Of a DNA stretch of 64,000 nt, positions 26,147 through 35,515 are shown piece after piece. Source of the DNA: Streptomyces sp. Ru62 (GTDB lineage Bacteria > Actinomycetota > Actinomycetes > Streptomycetales > Streptomycetaceae); NCBI RefSeq assembly GCF_002920615.1, contig NZ_PQSU01000002.1, positions 62,001 through 126,000 on the forward strand. Reading direction: 5' to 3'. The notes beneath the pieces are model-generated. The model was not told the origin of the DNA and did no database searches. It was given only the letters and a program-made list of their open reading frames with translations. Both the position numbers and the translations under genes were made by a program. Position 1 is the stretch's first letter. Every line of letters starts with the position of its first letter.

Positions 26147-26415
26147 GAATCTCGCGTTCCGATGAGTTGGTCAGGGGCCGGCCGATCACTGTGCGCACGG
26201 GCCGGGAAGACAGGGTAATCGCCGATCACCCCCCGCCCGTAAGTCCGAGTACCGCCCAGCCGCGTCATAGCTGTGTCACAACACGAACCGTTCCCTGTCG
26301 GCCACATGGGGTCACCGGCGCGGGGACGTGCGCCGGGGTCGCTCCCGTACGCCCTGAGCTGCCTTCACTCCCGTGCCCCCGATTGGCTCCCCACTCCGGG
26401 GGAAGATGCGGGATC

Positions 26416-26997
26416 ATGTCTGGCATGACCGAGGTGTCCTCGCTCACAGGGCGGCTGCTCGTGGCCACCCCCGCCCTGGCGGACCCGAACTTCGACCGTG
26501 CGGTGGTGCTCCTTCTCGACCACGACGAGGAGGGCTCCCTCGGTGTCGTCCTCAACCGGCCCACCCCGGTGGTCGTCGGCGACATCCTGGAGGACTGGGC
26601 CGACCTCGCCGGTGAGCCCGGCGTCGTCTTCCAGGGCGGCCCCGTCTCGCTGGACTCGGCGCTCGGCGTCGCGGTCATCCCCGGCGGCGCGAACGGGGAC
26701 GGCGCGCCGCTCGGCTGGCGGCGGGTGCACGGCGCCATCGGACTGGTCGACCTGGAGGCCCCGCCGGAACTGCTCGCCTCCGTCGTCGGCTCCCTGCGGA
26801 TCTTCGCCGGATACGCCGGCTGGGGCCCGGGCCAGCTGGAGGACGAGCTGGTGGAGGGCGCCTGGTACGTCGTCGAGTCCGAGCCGGGCGACGTCTCCTC
26901 CCCGGCCCCGGAGAGACTCTGGCGCGAGGTGCTGCGCCGGCAGCGCAACGAGCTGGCGATGGTGGCCACGTACCCGGACGACCCTTCGCTCAACTGA
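26416..26997 (+). CDS. YqgE/AlgH family protein (UPF0301)
   Basis: This 193-residue cytoplasmic protein has the family signatures LTGRLLVATPALADPNFDRAV, DHDEEGSLGVVLNRPT, VFQGGPVS and FAGYAGWGPGQLEDEL. The molecular function is unknown; the E. coli member is YqgE. ATG 26416 is favoured by a GGGGGGAAG stretch upstream; ATG 26425 is the alternative. The gap from murA (269 bp) holds promoters presumably for both divergent genes but no gene. Confidence 0.93.
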   Translation: MSGMTEVSSLTGRLLVATPALADPNFDRAVVLLLDHDEEGSLGVVLNRPTPVVVGDILEDWADLAGEPGVVFQGGPVSLDSALGVAVIPGGANGDGAPLGWRRVHGAIGLVDLEAPPELLASVVGSLRIFAGYAGWGPGQLEDELVEGAWYVVESEPGDVSSPAPERLWREVLRRQRNELAMVATYPDDPSLN

Positions 26998-27026
26998 TGC
27001 CTGCGGGCTTCAGTACCCTTGCTGAT

Positions 27027-27308
27027 ATGAGCACTCTTGAGCCCGAGCGCGGGACTGGTACGGGGACCCTCGTAGAGCCGACGCCACAGGTGTCCCACGG
27101 CGACGGCGACCACGAGCGCTTCGCCCACTACGTCCAGAAGGACAAGATCATGGCGAGCGCCCTCGACGGCACCCCCGTCGTGGCGCTGTGCGGCAAGGTC
27201 TGGGTGCCGGGCCGCGACCCGAAGAAGTACCCCGTCTGCCCCATGTGCAAGGAGATCTACGAGTCCATGGGCAGCGGCGGCGACGAGGGCAAGGGCGGCG
27301 ACAAGTAG
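27027..27308 (+). CDS. DUF3039 family protein
   Basis: This 93-residue conserved actinobacterial protein has an acidic, Thr/Gly-rich N-terminus followed by HYVQKDKIMASALDGTPVVA and a CGKVWVP ... CPMCKEIYE region. Its three cysteines could bind zinc. Function unknown. It follows the YqgE gene by 29 bases and may share its transcript. The start ATG 27027 gives the family-typical N-terminus. A GC-rich hairpin at about 27342-27372 may terminate it. Confidence 0.88.
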   Translation: MSTLEPERGTGTGTLVEPTPQVSHGDGDHERFAHYVQKDKIMASALDGTPVVALCGKVWVPGRDPKKYPVCPMCKEIYESMGSGGDEGKGGDK

Positions 27309-27511
27309 GTCGCGCCCCTTCCGCCTGCGGACGGTGAGGTCCCCGGGGCGCGCGAGGCGCGTCCCGGGGATCTTCGTGTTCTCCGGCCGCCGAGTGGTCC
27401 AGACCTCTTGTGGGGCCCTGGCGCAGTCCCTAGCCTTCGAGGCGACGGGCCACGCGTTGTGCAGGGCGACAGGAGCGTTGCGTCACACGCAACGCGGGAG
27501 GGGCTGATGTC

Positions 27512-29149
27512 GTGGAACTGATTCCGGCGCCGCGCGCGATCGAGGGACCGGAGGGGTCCGCCGTACCCTTCGGCCCGGACACCACGCTGTGGGCCGGTCC
27601 GGGCACCGAGCGCACCGAACGCTGGCTGCGCGCCACCCTCGGCGCGGCCCTGGGCCTGCCGCTGCGCCCCGGGCCGCGGGACGCCCGCGACGGCCTGCGG
27701 CTGCTGCTGGACGACACGCTGGAACCGGAGGCGTACCGGCTCGGCGCCGCCGCCGACCAGGGCGTGGAGATCCGCGGCGGCGGACCCGCCGGAGTGTTCT
27801 GGGGCGCGCAGACCCTGCGCCAACTCCTCGGCCCCGACGCCTTCCGGCGCGCCCCCGTGCGCCCGGACACCACCCTCGGCGTCCCGCAGCAGGTCATCGA
27901 GGACGCCCCTCGGTTCCGCTGGCGCGGGCTGCTCCTCGACGTCGCCCGGCACTTCATGCCCAAGGAGGGCGTGCTGCGCTACCTGGACCTGATGGCCGCG
28001 CACAAACTCAACGTGCTGCACCTGCACCTGACGGACGATCAGGGCTGGCGCATCGAGATCAAGCGCCATCCGCGGCTGACCGAGATCGCCTCCTGGCGCG
28101 CGCGGACGAAATTCGGCCACCGGGCGTCACCGCTGTGGGAGGAGAAACCCCACGGTGGTTACTACACCCAGGACGACATTCGCGAGATCGTCGCCTACGC
28201 CGCCGAGCGGCACATCGCCGTCGTCCCCGAGATCGACGTGCCGGGCCACTCGCAGGCCGCCATCGCCGCGTACCCCGAACTCGGCAACACCGACGTCGTC
28301 GACACCACCGCCCTCTCCGTCTGGGACACCTGGGGCATCTCGTCCAACGTCCTCGCTCCCACCGACGCCACCCTGCGGTTCTACGAGGGGGTGTTCGAGG
28401 AGGTCCTGGAGCTGTTCCCCGCGGACGCCGCCGCGTTCTCGGAGTTCGTCCACATCGGCGGCGACGAGTGCCGCAAGGAGCAGTGGGCCGAGTCCGTCAC
28501 CGCGAAGACCCGCATCGCCGACCTCGGCCTCGGTGACGAGGACGAGTTGCAGTCCTGGTTCATCGGGCACTTCGACGCCTGGCTCGCCGCGCGCGGGCGC
28601 CGCCTCATCGGCTGGGACGAGATCCTGGAGGGCGGCCTCGCGCCCGGCGCCGCCGTCTCCTCCTGGCGCGGCTACGGGGGCGGCGTCGCCGCCGCGCGGG
28701 CCGGCCACGACGTGGTCATGTGCCCCGAGCAGTACGTGTACCTGGACCACCGTCAGGCCCCGGGCGAGGACGAGCCCGTGCCGATCGGCTTCGTGCGCAC
28801 CCTGGAGGACGTCTACCGCTTTGAACCCGTGCCGGACGGGCTCACCGACGAGGAGGCCCGGCACGTGCTGGGCACCCAGGCCAACGTGTGGACCGAGGTG
28901 CTGGAGGACACCGCGCGCGTGGACTACCAGACCTTCCCCCGGCTCGCCGCCTTCGCCGAGGTCGCCTGGAGCCCGCTGCCGGCCCCCGCGGACCGGGACT
29001 ACGCCGGTTTCGAACGCCGGATGGCCGCCCACTACCGGCGACTTGACGCCCTCGGCGTCGCCTACCGGCCGCCGGCCGGGCCCCGCCCGTGGCAGAAGCG
29101 TCCCGGCGTGCCCGGCCGCCCGATCGAGGGGCCGCCCCCGAACAGGTGA
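27512..29149 (+). CDS. Beta-N-acetylhexosaminidase, GH20
   Basis: This 545-residue glycoside hydrolase family 20 enzyme has an N-terminal GH20b-like domain (about 1-120) and a TIM barrel (from about 135: FRWRGLLLDVARHFMPKE, KLNVLHLHLTDDQGWRIEI, VVPEIDVPGHSQAA). The catalytic Asp-Glu pair is D318-E319 in HIGGDECRKEQW. No signal peptide is visible, so it probably acts in the cytoplasm on imported chitobiose-type oligosaccharides or cell-wall fragments. GTG 27512 has GGGAGGGG upstream. It stands alone. Confidence 0.94.
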   Translation: MELIPAPRAIEGPEGSAVPFGPDTTLWAGPGTERTERWLRATLGAALGLPLRPGPRDARDGLRLLLDDTLEPEAYRLGAAADQGVEIRGGGPAGVFWGAQTLRQLLGPDAFRRAPVRPDTTLGVPQQVIEDAPRFRWRGLLLDVARHFMPKEGVLRYLDLMAAHKLNVLHLHLTDDQGWRIEIKRHPRLTEIASWRARTKFGHRASPLWEEKPHGGYYTQDDIREIVAYAAERHIAVVPEIDVPGHSQAAIAAYPELGNTDVVDTTALSVWDTWGISSNVLAPTDATLRFYEGVFEEVLELFPADAAAFSEFVHIGGDECRKEQWAESVTAKTRIADLGLGDEDELQSWFIGHFDAWLAARGRRLIGWDEILEGGLAPGAAVSSWRGYGGGVAAARAGHDVVMCPEQYVYLDHRQAPGEDEPVPIGFVRTLEDVYRFEPVPDGLTDEEARHVLGTQANVWTEVLEDTARVDYQTFPRLAAFAEVAWSPLPAPADRDYAGFERRMAAHYRRLDALGVAYRPPAGPRPWQKRPGVPGRPIEGPPPNR

Positions 29150-29400
29150 CAGCGCGGGGCCGGCGCCCCACCGGCAACGGAAAAACCCCGGCAACATACC
29201 GAAGAGTGGCAATCAGTGCACACCGGTGATGCCGTGCGAAAACGGGCGACCTCCCCGATGAGGTGGGCGAATGCCTCCTAGCGGACCCCTGCGTTCGGGC
29301 GTTGCGAAGATGTGCCAGAGTTGCGTCGTCCGCCCTGTCAGCACGTACCGTACGGCAACACAGGCGGGACCAGGTGGGGCAGCGGGAAGGGGCAGCCGGT

Positions 29401-30294
29401 TTGACCACGCACGCACCGCAGGCGGCGCAGGCCGTCACCTTGCCCACGACGCTGGACGAGGCCGTGACGGCCCTGGCCGCCATGCCCACCGCCGTCCCCG
29501 TGGCGGGCGGCACCGACTTGATGGCCGCCGTCAACTCCGGACAGCTCAGGCCCGCCGCCCTGGTGGGCCTCGGCCGGATCAGCGAGATCCGCGGCTGGCA
29601 GTACCAGGACGGCCACGCGCTGCTCGGCGCCGGACTCACGCACGCGCGCATGGGCCGCCCCGACTTCGCGGCCCTGATCCCGGCGCTCGCCGCCGCCGCG
29701 CGCGCCGCGGGTCCGCCGCACATCCGCAACGCGGGCACCCTGGGCGGCAACATCGCCTCCGCCGCCCCCACCGGGGACGCGCTGCCGGTGCTGGCCGCCC
29801 TGGAAGCGACCCTGATCATCGCGGGCCCGGGCGGAGCCCGCCGGGAGATCCCGGTGTCGCACCTGCTGGCCGGCGTGGAGATGCTGCGCGGCGGCGAACT
29901 CATCGGCTACGTGCGCGTACCGCTGCTGCACGCCCCGCAGGTCTTCCTGAAGGCGACCGGACGCACCGGCCCCGGCCGCGCGCTCGCCTCCGTGGCGCTC
30001 GTCCTGGACCCGGCCCGGCGCGGCGTGCGCTGCGCCGTCGGAGCCATAGCGCCGATGCCGCTCCGGCCGCTGGAGGCCGAGCAGTGGGTCGCCCAGCTGA
30101 TCGACTGGGACAACGACCGCGCCCTCGTCCCGGAGGCCCTGCACGCCTTCGGCGAGTACGTCGCCGCGGCCTGCATCCCCGACCCGGCCCCCGAGCCCGA
30201 CGGCTCGGTGACCCCGCTTCCGCCCGCCGTACTGCACCTGCGGCGCACTGTCGCCGCGCTGGCCCGACGAGCACTGGGGAGGGCGCTGTCGTGA
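29401..30294 (+). CDS. Molybdenum hydroxylase FAD subunit (xanthine dehydrogenase family)
   Basis: This 297-residue FAD-binding subunit has the PCMH-type FAD fold: VAGGTDLMAAVNSGQ near the start (flavin loop) and the family TLGGNIASAAPTGD motif (about residue 116). It passes electrons from the FeS subunit to NAD or another acceptor. The start is the TTG at 29401, chosen because GGGAAGGGG lies about 7 bases upstream and the conserved region begins shortly after. It is the first gene of an operon; the next gene begins inside its stop codon (GTGA). Confidence 0.9.
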   Translation: MTTHAPQAAQAVTLPTTLDEAVTALAAMPTAVPVAGGTDLMAAVNSGQLRPAALVGLGRISEIRGWQYQDGHALLGAGLTHARMGRPDFAALIPALAAAARAAGPPHIRNAGTLGGNIASAAPTGDALPVLAALEATLIIAGPGGARREIPVSHLLAGVEMLRGGELIGYVRVPLLHAPQVFLKATGRTGPGRALASVALVLDPARRGVRCAVGAIAPMPLRPLEAEQWVAQLIDWDNDRALVPEALHAFGEYVAAACIPDPAPEPDGSVTPLPPAVLHLRRTVAALARRALGRALS

Positions 30295-32345
30295 CCGACG
30301 ACCAGCACGGAGAGGGCACGCCCCAGGGCGGCGGACGCTGGGACCCGCTGCCCCAGGGCGACTACGACGACGGCGCCACCGCCTTCGTCAAACTCCCCGA
30401 GGGCGGCATCGACGCCCTGCTGTCCGGCGACAGCCCGCTGGCCGCGCCCGGACACGGCTACGTGCCGCCGCGGATCACGGCCACGCACGCCGACGGCACG
30501 CACGCCGACGGCACCACGGGCACCTGGCCCGCGCCCGACGGCGGCGGCCGGTGGCCCGACCCGAACGCCACGCCGGCCCCGCCGCACGCCGCGGACGACC
30601 GGTTCACCTACCAGCCCGCCGCCACCCAGCACTGGACCTTCGAGGAGCCCGCGGCACCGGCCGCCCCGGGACACGACGTCACCGGGCAGTGGTCCATCCC
30701 CGTCGCCGGGGGTGACCTTCCCGACGAGTCCGGCGAGTTCACCACGTCCTCGCTGGTCGAACAGTGGGGCACCGCGCCGCCCGCCACCCTGCCCGGCGGC
30801 GCGCCGGCGCCCTGGGCGACGGACGGCACCGGCCACCCGTATCCCTCCGGGGGCGCGGCGGACACGCCGGCGGGCGCGCCGGACGCGTACGGCGCGGACG
30901 ACGGGTACGGACCGGAGGAGGCGTACGCCACCGAGGGCGCGTACGTCCCGGACGACGGGTACGGCGCCGAGGACGGGTACGGCCCCGCGGAGGCGTACGC
31001 CCCGGAGGACGGGTACGGGCACGCTCCGGCCGGTCACGCGGAGGGCGTTCGCGCCGGGGCCGGTCATCACGAGGGCGGGCACCGGGACGCCGGTCCCGTG
31101 CACGCCGGCCACGACGAGGGCGGCCACGACGGAGCCGGCCGTCAGGACGCCGGTCACGCCGGTGCCCCCGACGCCGACACCCCCGGCGGTACGGCCGCGC
31201 CCGCCCAACCGGCGCCGTCCGCGCACGAGTCGACCGGGACCGGTACGGCGCCGGAAGGTGACGCCCACGCCGGTGACGCCCGCGGCCCCGCGGAAGCCCC
31301 TGTACGCCCCGCTGGCGCCCCGGCGGACCACGGGCGACCGGCAGACCCGGCGACCGCGTCCCGGCCCGTTACGACGCCGGAGACGGGCGACGCGGAGGCG
31401 TCGGCGGCACCAGCCGGCTCCGCGGCCGCCGACACGTCCGGTACCCCCGACTCGCCGCCGGAGGCCGCCGCCGCACCCGCGCCGCCGGCCGAGGCAGCCG
31501 CACCCGAGCCCGCCCGCGACGCGTCCGCGCCCGACGACGCCTCCGAGGGCGCCGGAGCCGAGAAGGAGGCCGAGGAGGCCGCCGTACCCCTCCCGCCGAA
31601 CGACGACCACCCGCTGGCCTCCTACGTCCTGCGCGTCAACGGCACCGACCGCCCGGTCACCGACGCCTGGATCGGCGAGTCCCTGCTCTACGTGCTGCGC
31701 GAGCGGCTCGGCCTCGCGGGCGCCAAGGACGGCTGCTCGCAGGGCGAGTGCGGGGCCTGCAACGTGCAGGTCGACGGCCGCCTGGTGGCCTCCTGCCTGG
31801 TCCCGGCGGTCACCGCGGCCGGCAGCGAGGTGCGCACGGTCGAGGGCCTGGCCGCCGACGGGCAGCCCTCCGACGTACAGCGCGCGCTCGCCCGCTGCGG
31901 AGCCGTCCAGTGCGGTTTCTGCGTGCCCGGCATGGCGATGACCGTGCACGACCTGCTGGAGGGCAACCCCGCGCCGACCGAGCTGGAGACCCGGCAGGCC
32001 CTGTGCGGCAACCTGTGCCGGTGCTCGGGCTACCGGGGCGTCCTGGAGGCCGTCAAGGAGGTCGTCGCCGAGCGCGAGGCGTCCCACGCCGGCCCCGTGA
32101 CGGACACGGACGAGGCGCGCATCCCGCACCAGGCGGGCCCCGGCTCCGGCGGCGTCCACCCCTCGGCGTTCGAGGCGCCCGGCGCGTTCGACACCCCGCA
32201 GCGGCAGACCACGTACGACACGCCGGACGCGTACGACACGCCCGACGCGTACGGCGTACCGGACGGGTACGACGCACCGGACCCGTACGGCACGCCGCCC
32301 GGACCGCACGACCAGCACTACGGCCAGGACGGAGGCCAGGCGTGA
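30291..32345 (+). CDS. Molybdenum hydroxylase 2Fe-2S subunit with large disordered extension
   Basis: A 684-residue protein, against about 160-200 for a usual 2Fe-2S subunit. Only residues about 437-595 are the FeS subunit: a plant-type cluster (KDGCSQGECGACNV) and the alpha-helical second cluster (GAVQCGFCVPGMAMTVHDLL ... NLCRCSGYRGVLEAV), all eight cysteines present. The first 435 residues are low complexity: Gly/Asp/Tyr-rich (GYGPEEAY-like), then His/Gly, then Pro/Ala/Thr stretches. The last 60 carry DTPDAY-type repeats. The start GTG 30291 overlaps the FAD gene, with GGGGAGGG before it, and no internal start near the domain is obvious, so the extension is translated. Confidence 0.88.
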   Translation: MTDDQHGEGTPQGGGRWDPLPQGDYDDGATAFVKLPEGGIDALLSGDSPLAAPGHGYVPPRITATHADGTHADGTTGTWPAPDGGGRWPDPNATPAPPHAADDRFTYQPAATQHWTFEEPAAPAAPGHDVTGQWSIPVAGGDLPDESGEFTTSSLVEQWGTAPPATLPGGAPAPWATDGTGHPYPSGGAADTPAGAPDAYGADDGYGPEEAYATEGAYVPDDGYGAEDGYGPAEAYAPEDGYGHAPAGHAEGVRAGAGHHEGGHRDAGPVHAGHDEGGHDGAGRQDAGHAGAPDADTPGGTAAPAQPAPSAHESTGTGTAPEGDAHAGDARGPAEAPVRPAGAPADHGRPADPATASRPVTTPETGDAEASAAPAGSAAADTSGTPDSPPEAAAAPAPPAEAAAPEPARDASAPDDASEGAGAEKEAEEAAVPLPPNDDHPLASYVLRVNGTDRPVTDAWIGESLLYVLRERLGLAGAKDGCSQGECGACNVQVDGRLVASCLVPAVTAAGSEVRTVEGLAADGQPSDVQRALARCGAVQCGFCVPGMAMTVHDLLEGNPAPTELETRQALCGNLCRCSGYRGVLEAVKEVVAEREASHAGPVTDTDEARIPHQAGPGSGGVHPSAFEAPGAFDTPQRQTTYDTPDAYDTPDAYGVPDGYDAPDPYGTPPGPHDQHYGQDGGQA

Positions 32346-34651
32346 GCAACGAAGCCGGCACCGCGACCACCGCCGCGGAACCCGCCCCCGAGGCCGAGGC
32401 GTTGCCGCACGGCATCGGCGCGTCCCTGCCGCACGCCGACGCCCGCGCCAAGACCGAGGGCACCTTCCCGTACGCGGCCGACCTGTGGGCCGAGGGCCTG
32501 CTGTGGGCGGCCGTCCTGCGCTCCCCGCACGCGCACGCGCGCATCGTCTCCATCGACACCACCCACGCGCGCGAGATGCCCGGCGTCCGCGCGGTCGTCA
32601 CCCACGAGGACGTGCCCGGCACCCCCCGCCACGGCCGGGGCACGCCCGACCGCCCGGTGTTCGCCTCCGAGGTCGTACGCCACCACGGCGAGCCCATCGC
32701 CGCCGTGGCCGCCGACCACCCGGACACCGCGCGGATGGCCGCCGCCGCCGTCATCGTCGAGTACGAGGTGCTGGACCCGGTCACCGACCCCGAACAGGCC
32801 TTCGAGGCCGAGCCGTTGCACCCCGACGGCAACCTGATCCGGCACATCCCGCTGCGCCACGGCGACCCCGAGGCGGCCGGCGAGGTGGTGGTCGAGGGCC
32901 TGTACCGCATCGGCCGCCAGGACCCGGCCCCGATCGGCGCCGAGGCCGGTCTCGCCGTACCGCGCCCGGACGGCGGGGTGGAGCTGTACCTGGCCTCCAC
33001 CGACCCGCACACCGACCGCAACACGGCCGCCGCCTGCTACGGCCTGTCCCCCGACCGGGTGAAGATCGTCGTCACCGGGGTGCCCGGCGCCACGGCCGAC
33101 CGCGAGGACCAGGGCTTCCAGCTCCCGCTCGGCCTGCTCGCCCTGAAGACCGGCTGCCCGGTGAAGCTGACGGCGACCCGCGAGGAGTCCTTCCTCGGCC
33201 ACGCCCACCGGCACCCGACCCTGCTGCGCTACCGCCACCACGCCGACGCCGAGGGCAGGCTGGTGAAGGTCGAGGCGCAGATCCTGCTGGACGCGGGCGC
33301 GTACGCCGACACGTCCTCCGACGCCCTGGCCGCCGCCGTGTCCTTCGCGTGCGGCCCGTACGTCGTCCCCAACGCCTTCATCGAGGGCTGGGCCGTCCGC
33401 ACCAACAACCCGCCCTCCGGCCATGTGCGCGGCGAGGGCGCCATGCAGGTGTGCGCCGCCTACGAGGCGCAGATGGACAAGCTGGCGAAGAAGCTGGGCC
33501 TGGACCCGGCCGAACTGCGCCTGCGCAACGTCCTCGCCACCGGTGACGTCCTCCCGATCGGCCAGACCGTGACCTGCCCGGCCCCGGTCGCCGAACTCCT
33601 CCAGGCGGTGCGGGACTTCCCGCTCCCGGCGCTGCCCAAGGACAGCCCGGAGGAGGAGTGGCTGCTGCCCGGCGGCCCCGAAGGGGCGGGCGAGCCGGGC
33701 GCGGTGCGCCGGGGCGTCGGCTACGGCCTGGGCATGGTCCACATGCTCGGTGCGGAGGGCGCCGACGAGGTGTCGACCGCGACCGTGAAGGTCCACGACG
33801 GCATCGCGACCGTGCTGTGCGCGGCCGTGGAGACCGGCCAGGGCTTCACCACCCTGGCCCGGCAGATCGTCCAGGACACCCTCGGCGTCGAGGAGGTCCA
33901 CGTCGCCCCCGTCGACACCGACCAGCCGCCGGCCGGCGCGGGCTGCCGGGGCCGGCACACCTGGGTGTCGGGCGGCGCGGTGGAACGGGCGGCCAAGATG
34001 GTCCGCACGCAACTCCTCCAGCCCCTGGCGCACAAGTTCGGCATGTCCACCGAGCTGCTCCAGATCACGGACGGCAAGATCACCTCGTATGACGGCGTGC
34101 TGTCGACCACCGTCGCGGAGGCGATGGAGGGCAAGGAACTGTGGGCCACCGCCCAGTGCCGCCCGCATCCGACCGAACCCCTCAACGCCTCCGGCCAGGG
34201 CGACGCCTTCGTGGGCCTCGCCTTCTGCGCGATCCGCGCGGTGGTGGACGTCGACGTCGAGCTGGGCTCGGTCCGGGTCGTGGAGCTGGCGGTCGCCCAG
34301 GACGTGGGCCGGGTGCTCAACCCGGCGCAGCTGGCCGCGCGCATCGAGGCGGGCGTCACCCAGGGCGTGGGCATCGCCCTCACCGAGAACCTGCGCACGC
34401 CCCGCGGCCTCATCCGCCATCCCGACCTGACCGGCTACGCCCTGCCGACCGCCCTGGACGCGCCCGACATCCGGATCGTGAAACTGGTGGAGGAACGGGA
34501 CGTGGTGGCCCCCTTCGGCGCCAAGTCCGTCAGCGCGGTCCCGGTGGTGACGGCCCCGGCGGCCATCGCCTCCGCCGTCCGCGCCGCCACCGGCCGCCCG
34601 GTCAACCGCCTCCCGATCCGCCCGCAGGCGGCGGTGGTGACGGACCGGTGA
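32342..34651 (+). CDS. Molybdenum hydroxylase large (Mo-cofactor) subunit
   Basis: A 769-residue protein of the xanthine dehydrogenase/CO dehydrogenase large-subunit family. The N-terminal domain (about 25-140) has AKTEGTFPYAADL and RSPHAHARI. The Mo-binding domains (about 165-755) have QGFQLPLGLLALKTG, a GQGF motif, and a RGEGAMQ segment at residue 363 where the family usually has RGFGxPQ. The C-terminal loop that normally reads VGEPP reads VSAVP (S731, A732), so the catalytic glutamate is absent. Activity may differ from xanthine oxidation. It overlaps both neighbours by 4 bases. Confidence 0.9.
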   Translation: MSNEAGTATTAAEPAPEAEALPHGIGASLPHADARAKTEGTFPYAADLWAEGLLWAAVLRSPHAHARIVSIDTTHAREMPGVRAVVTHEDVPGTPRHGRGTPDRPVFASEVVRHHGEPIAAVAADHPDTARMAAAAVIVEYEVLDPVTDPEQAFEAEPLHPDGNLIRHIPLRHGDPEAAGEVVVEGLYRIGRQDPAPIGAEAGLAVPRPDGGVELYLASTDPHTDRNTAAACYGLSPDRVKIVVTGVPGATADREDQGFQLPLGLLALKTGCPVKLTATREESFLGHAHRHPTLLRYRHHADAEGRLVKVEAQILLDAGAYADTSSDALAAAVSFACGPYVVPNAFIEGWAVRTNNPPSGHVRGEGAMQVCAAYEAQMDKLAKKLGLDPAELRLRNVLATGDVLPIGQTVTCPAPVAELLQAVRDFPLPALPKDSPEEEWLLPGGPEGAGEPGAVRRGVGYGLGMVHMLGAEGADEVSTATVKVHDGIATVLCAAVETGQGFTTLARQIVQDTLGVEEVHVAPVDTDQPPAGAGCRGRHTWVSGGAVERAAKMVRTQLLQPLAHKFGMSTELLQITDGKITSYDGVLSTTVAEAMEGKELWATAQCRPHPTEPLNASGQGDAFVGLAFCAIRAVVDVDVELGSVRVVELAVAQDVGRVLNPAQLAARIEAGVTQGVGIALTENLRTPRGLIRHPDLTGYALPTALDAPDIRIVKLVEERDVVAPFGAKSVSAVPVVTAPAAIASAVRAATGRPVNRLPIRPQAAVVTDR

Positions 34652-34776
34652 GCACGCCGCCGCCCGGGGAACCGCGCTACGAACCCACACCCGGCGTGGG
34701 CAAGTTGTTTTTGTGGATCCTGCTGTTCGCGGTGGCGGCCCTGGCGGTGGTCCTGGGCGGGATCTACTTCACCTGA
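34648..34776 (+). CDS. 42-residue single-span membrane protein
   Basis: Starts at a GTG that overlaps the stop of the Mo subunit (GTGA). A Pro-rich start (STPPPGEPRYEPTPG) is followed by one hydrophobic helix (LFLWILLFAVAALAVVLGG). The third consecutive 4-base overlap in the operon argues that it is a real, coupled gene. It might tether or assemble the complex at the membrane; unknown. Confidence 0.6.
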   Translation: MSTPPPGEPRYEPTPGVGKLFLWILLFAVAALAVVLGGIYFT

Positions 34777-34809
34777 GGGATCTGTTCCGATGGATGCGGA
34801 CGCGGCCTG

Positions 34810-35388
34810 ATGGACGGTGTCGTCCTGGTCACCGGGGTGATGGCGGCGGGCAAGTCGACGGTGGCCCAGCGCCTGGCGGAGGCGCTGCCGCGCGCCGCGC
34901 ACGTCCGGGGCGACGCGTTCCGCCGGATGATCGTGTCGGGACGGGCGGAGTACGTTCCCGGGGAGGACGGGGACCCCACGACCAGGGCGGGCGCGGAGCA
35001 CGCGTCCCGAGCGGGCGGGGAGGCCGTGGCCCAACTGCGGCTGCGGTACCGGCTGTCGGCGGCGACGGCGGACGGGTACGCGGCGGCGGGCTTCACGGCG
35101 GTGGTGCAGGACGTCGTCCTGGGCGAGCACCTGCGGGCGTACGTCGGCCTGGTCCGCACCCGCCCCCTGTACGTGGTGGTCCTGGCGCCCGGCGTGGCGG
35201 AGGTCGCGGCCCGCGAGGCGGGCCGGGCGAAGACCGGGTACGGCGGCGGATGGACCGTGGCCGCCCTGGACGAGGAACTGCGCCTGCGCACCCCGCGCAT
35301 CGGCCTCTGGCTGGACACGTCCGGCTGGACGCCGCAGGAGACGGTGGAGGCGATTCTCGCGGGCGCGCAACGGGCCCGGGTCGCCTGA
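34810..35388 (+). CDS. P-loop kinase / AAA family ATPase
   Basis: This 192-residue protein has Walker A GVMAAGKST at residues 9-17, a VRGDAFRRM segment typical of small-molecule kinases (chloramphenicol phosphotransferase-like, zeta-toxin-like), a Walker B-like VVQDVVLG, and a C-terminal helix. The phosphoryl acceptor is unknown. It begins 33 bases after the small membrane gene and may be the last gene of the operon. Confidence 0.75.
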   Translation: MDGVVLVTGVMAAGKSTVAQRLAEALPRAAHVRGDAFRRMIVSGRAEYVPGEDGDPTTRAGAEHASRAGGEAVAQLRLRYRLSAATADGYAAAGFTAVVQDVVLGEHLRAYVGLVRTRPLYVVVLAPGVAEVAAREAGRAKTGYGGGWTVAALDEELRLRTPRIGLWLDTSGWTPQETVEAILAGAQRARVA

Positions 35389-35515
35389 CGTCTTTCCTCG
35401 TGAGGTCGTTGTCAGTGGGGCGGCGTAGTGTGCTCGGCAGTGGGGGCACCTGCCCGGAGGCCGCGTACGACGGGGTACGCGCGCCTGCCACGCACCGGGA
35501 GATCGCGGGGGAGCG

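Noticed and set aside
29401..34776. Carbon monoxide dehydrogenase (cox) operon
   Set aside because: The subunit set is similar, but the large subunit lacks the CoxL active-site Cys motif and the maturation genes are not adjacent.
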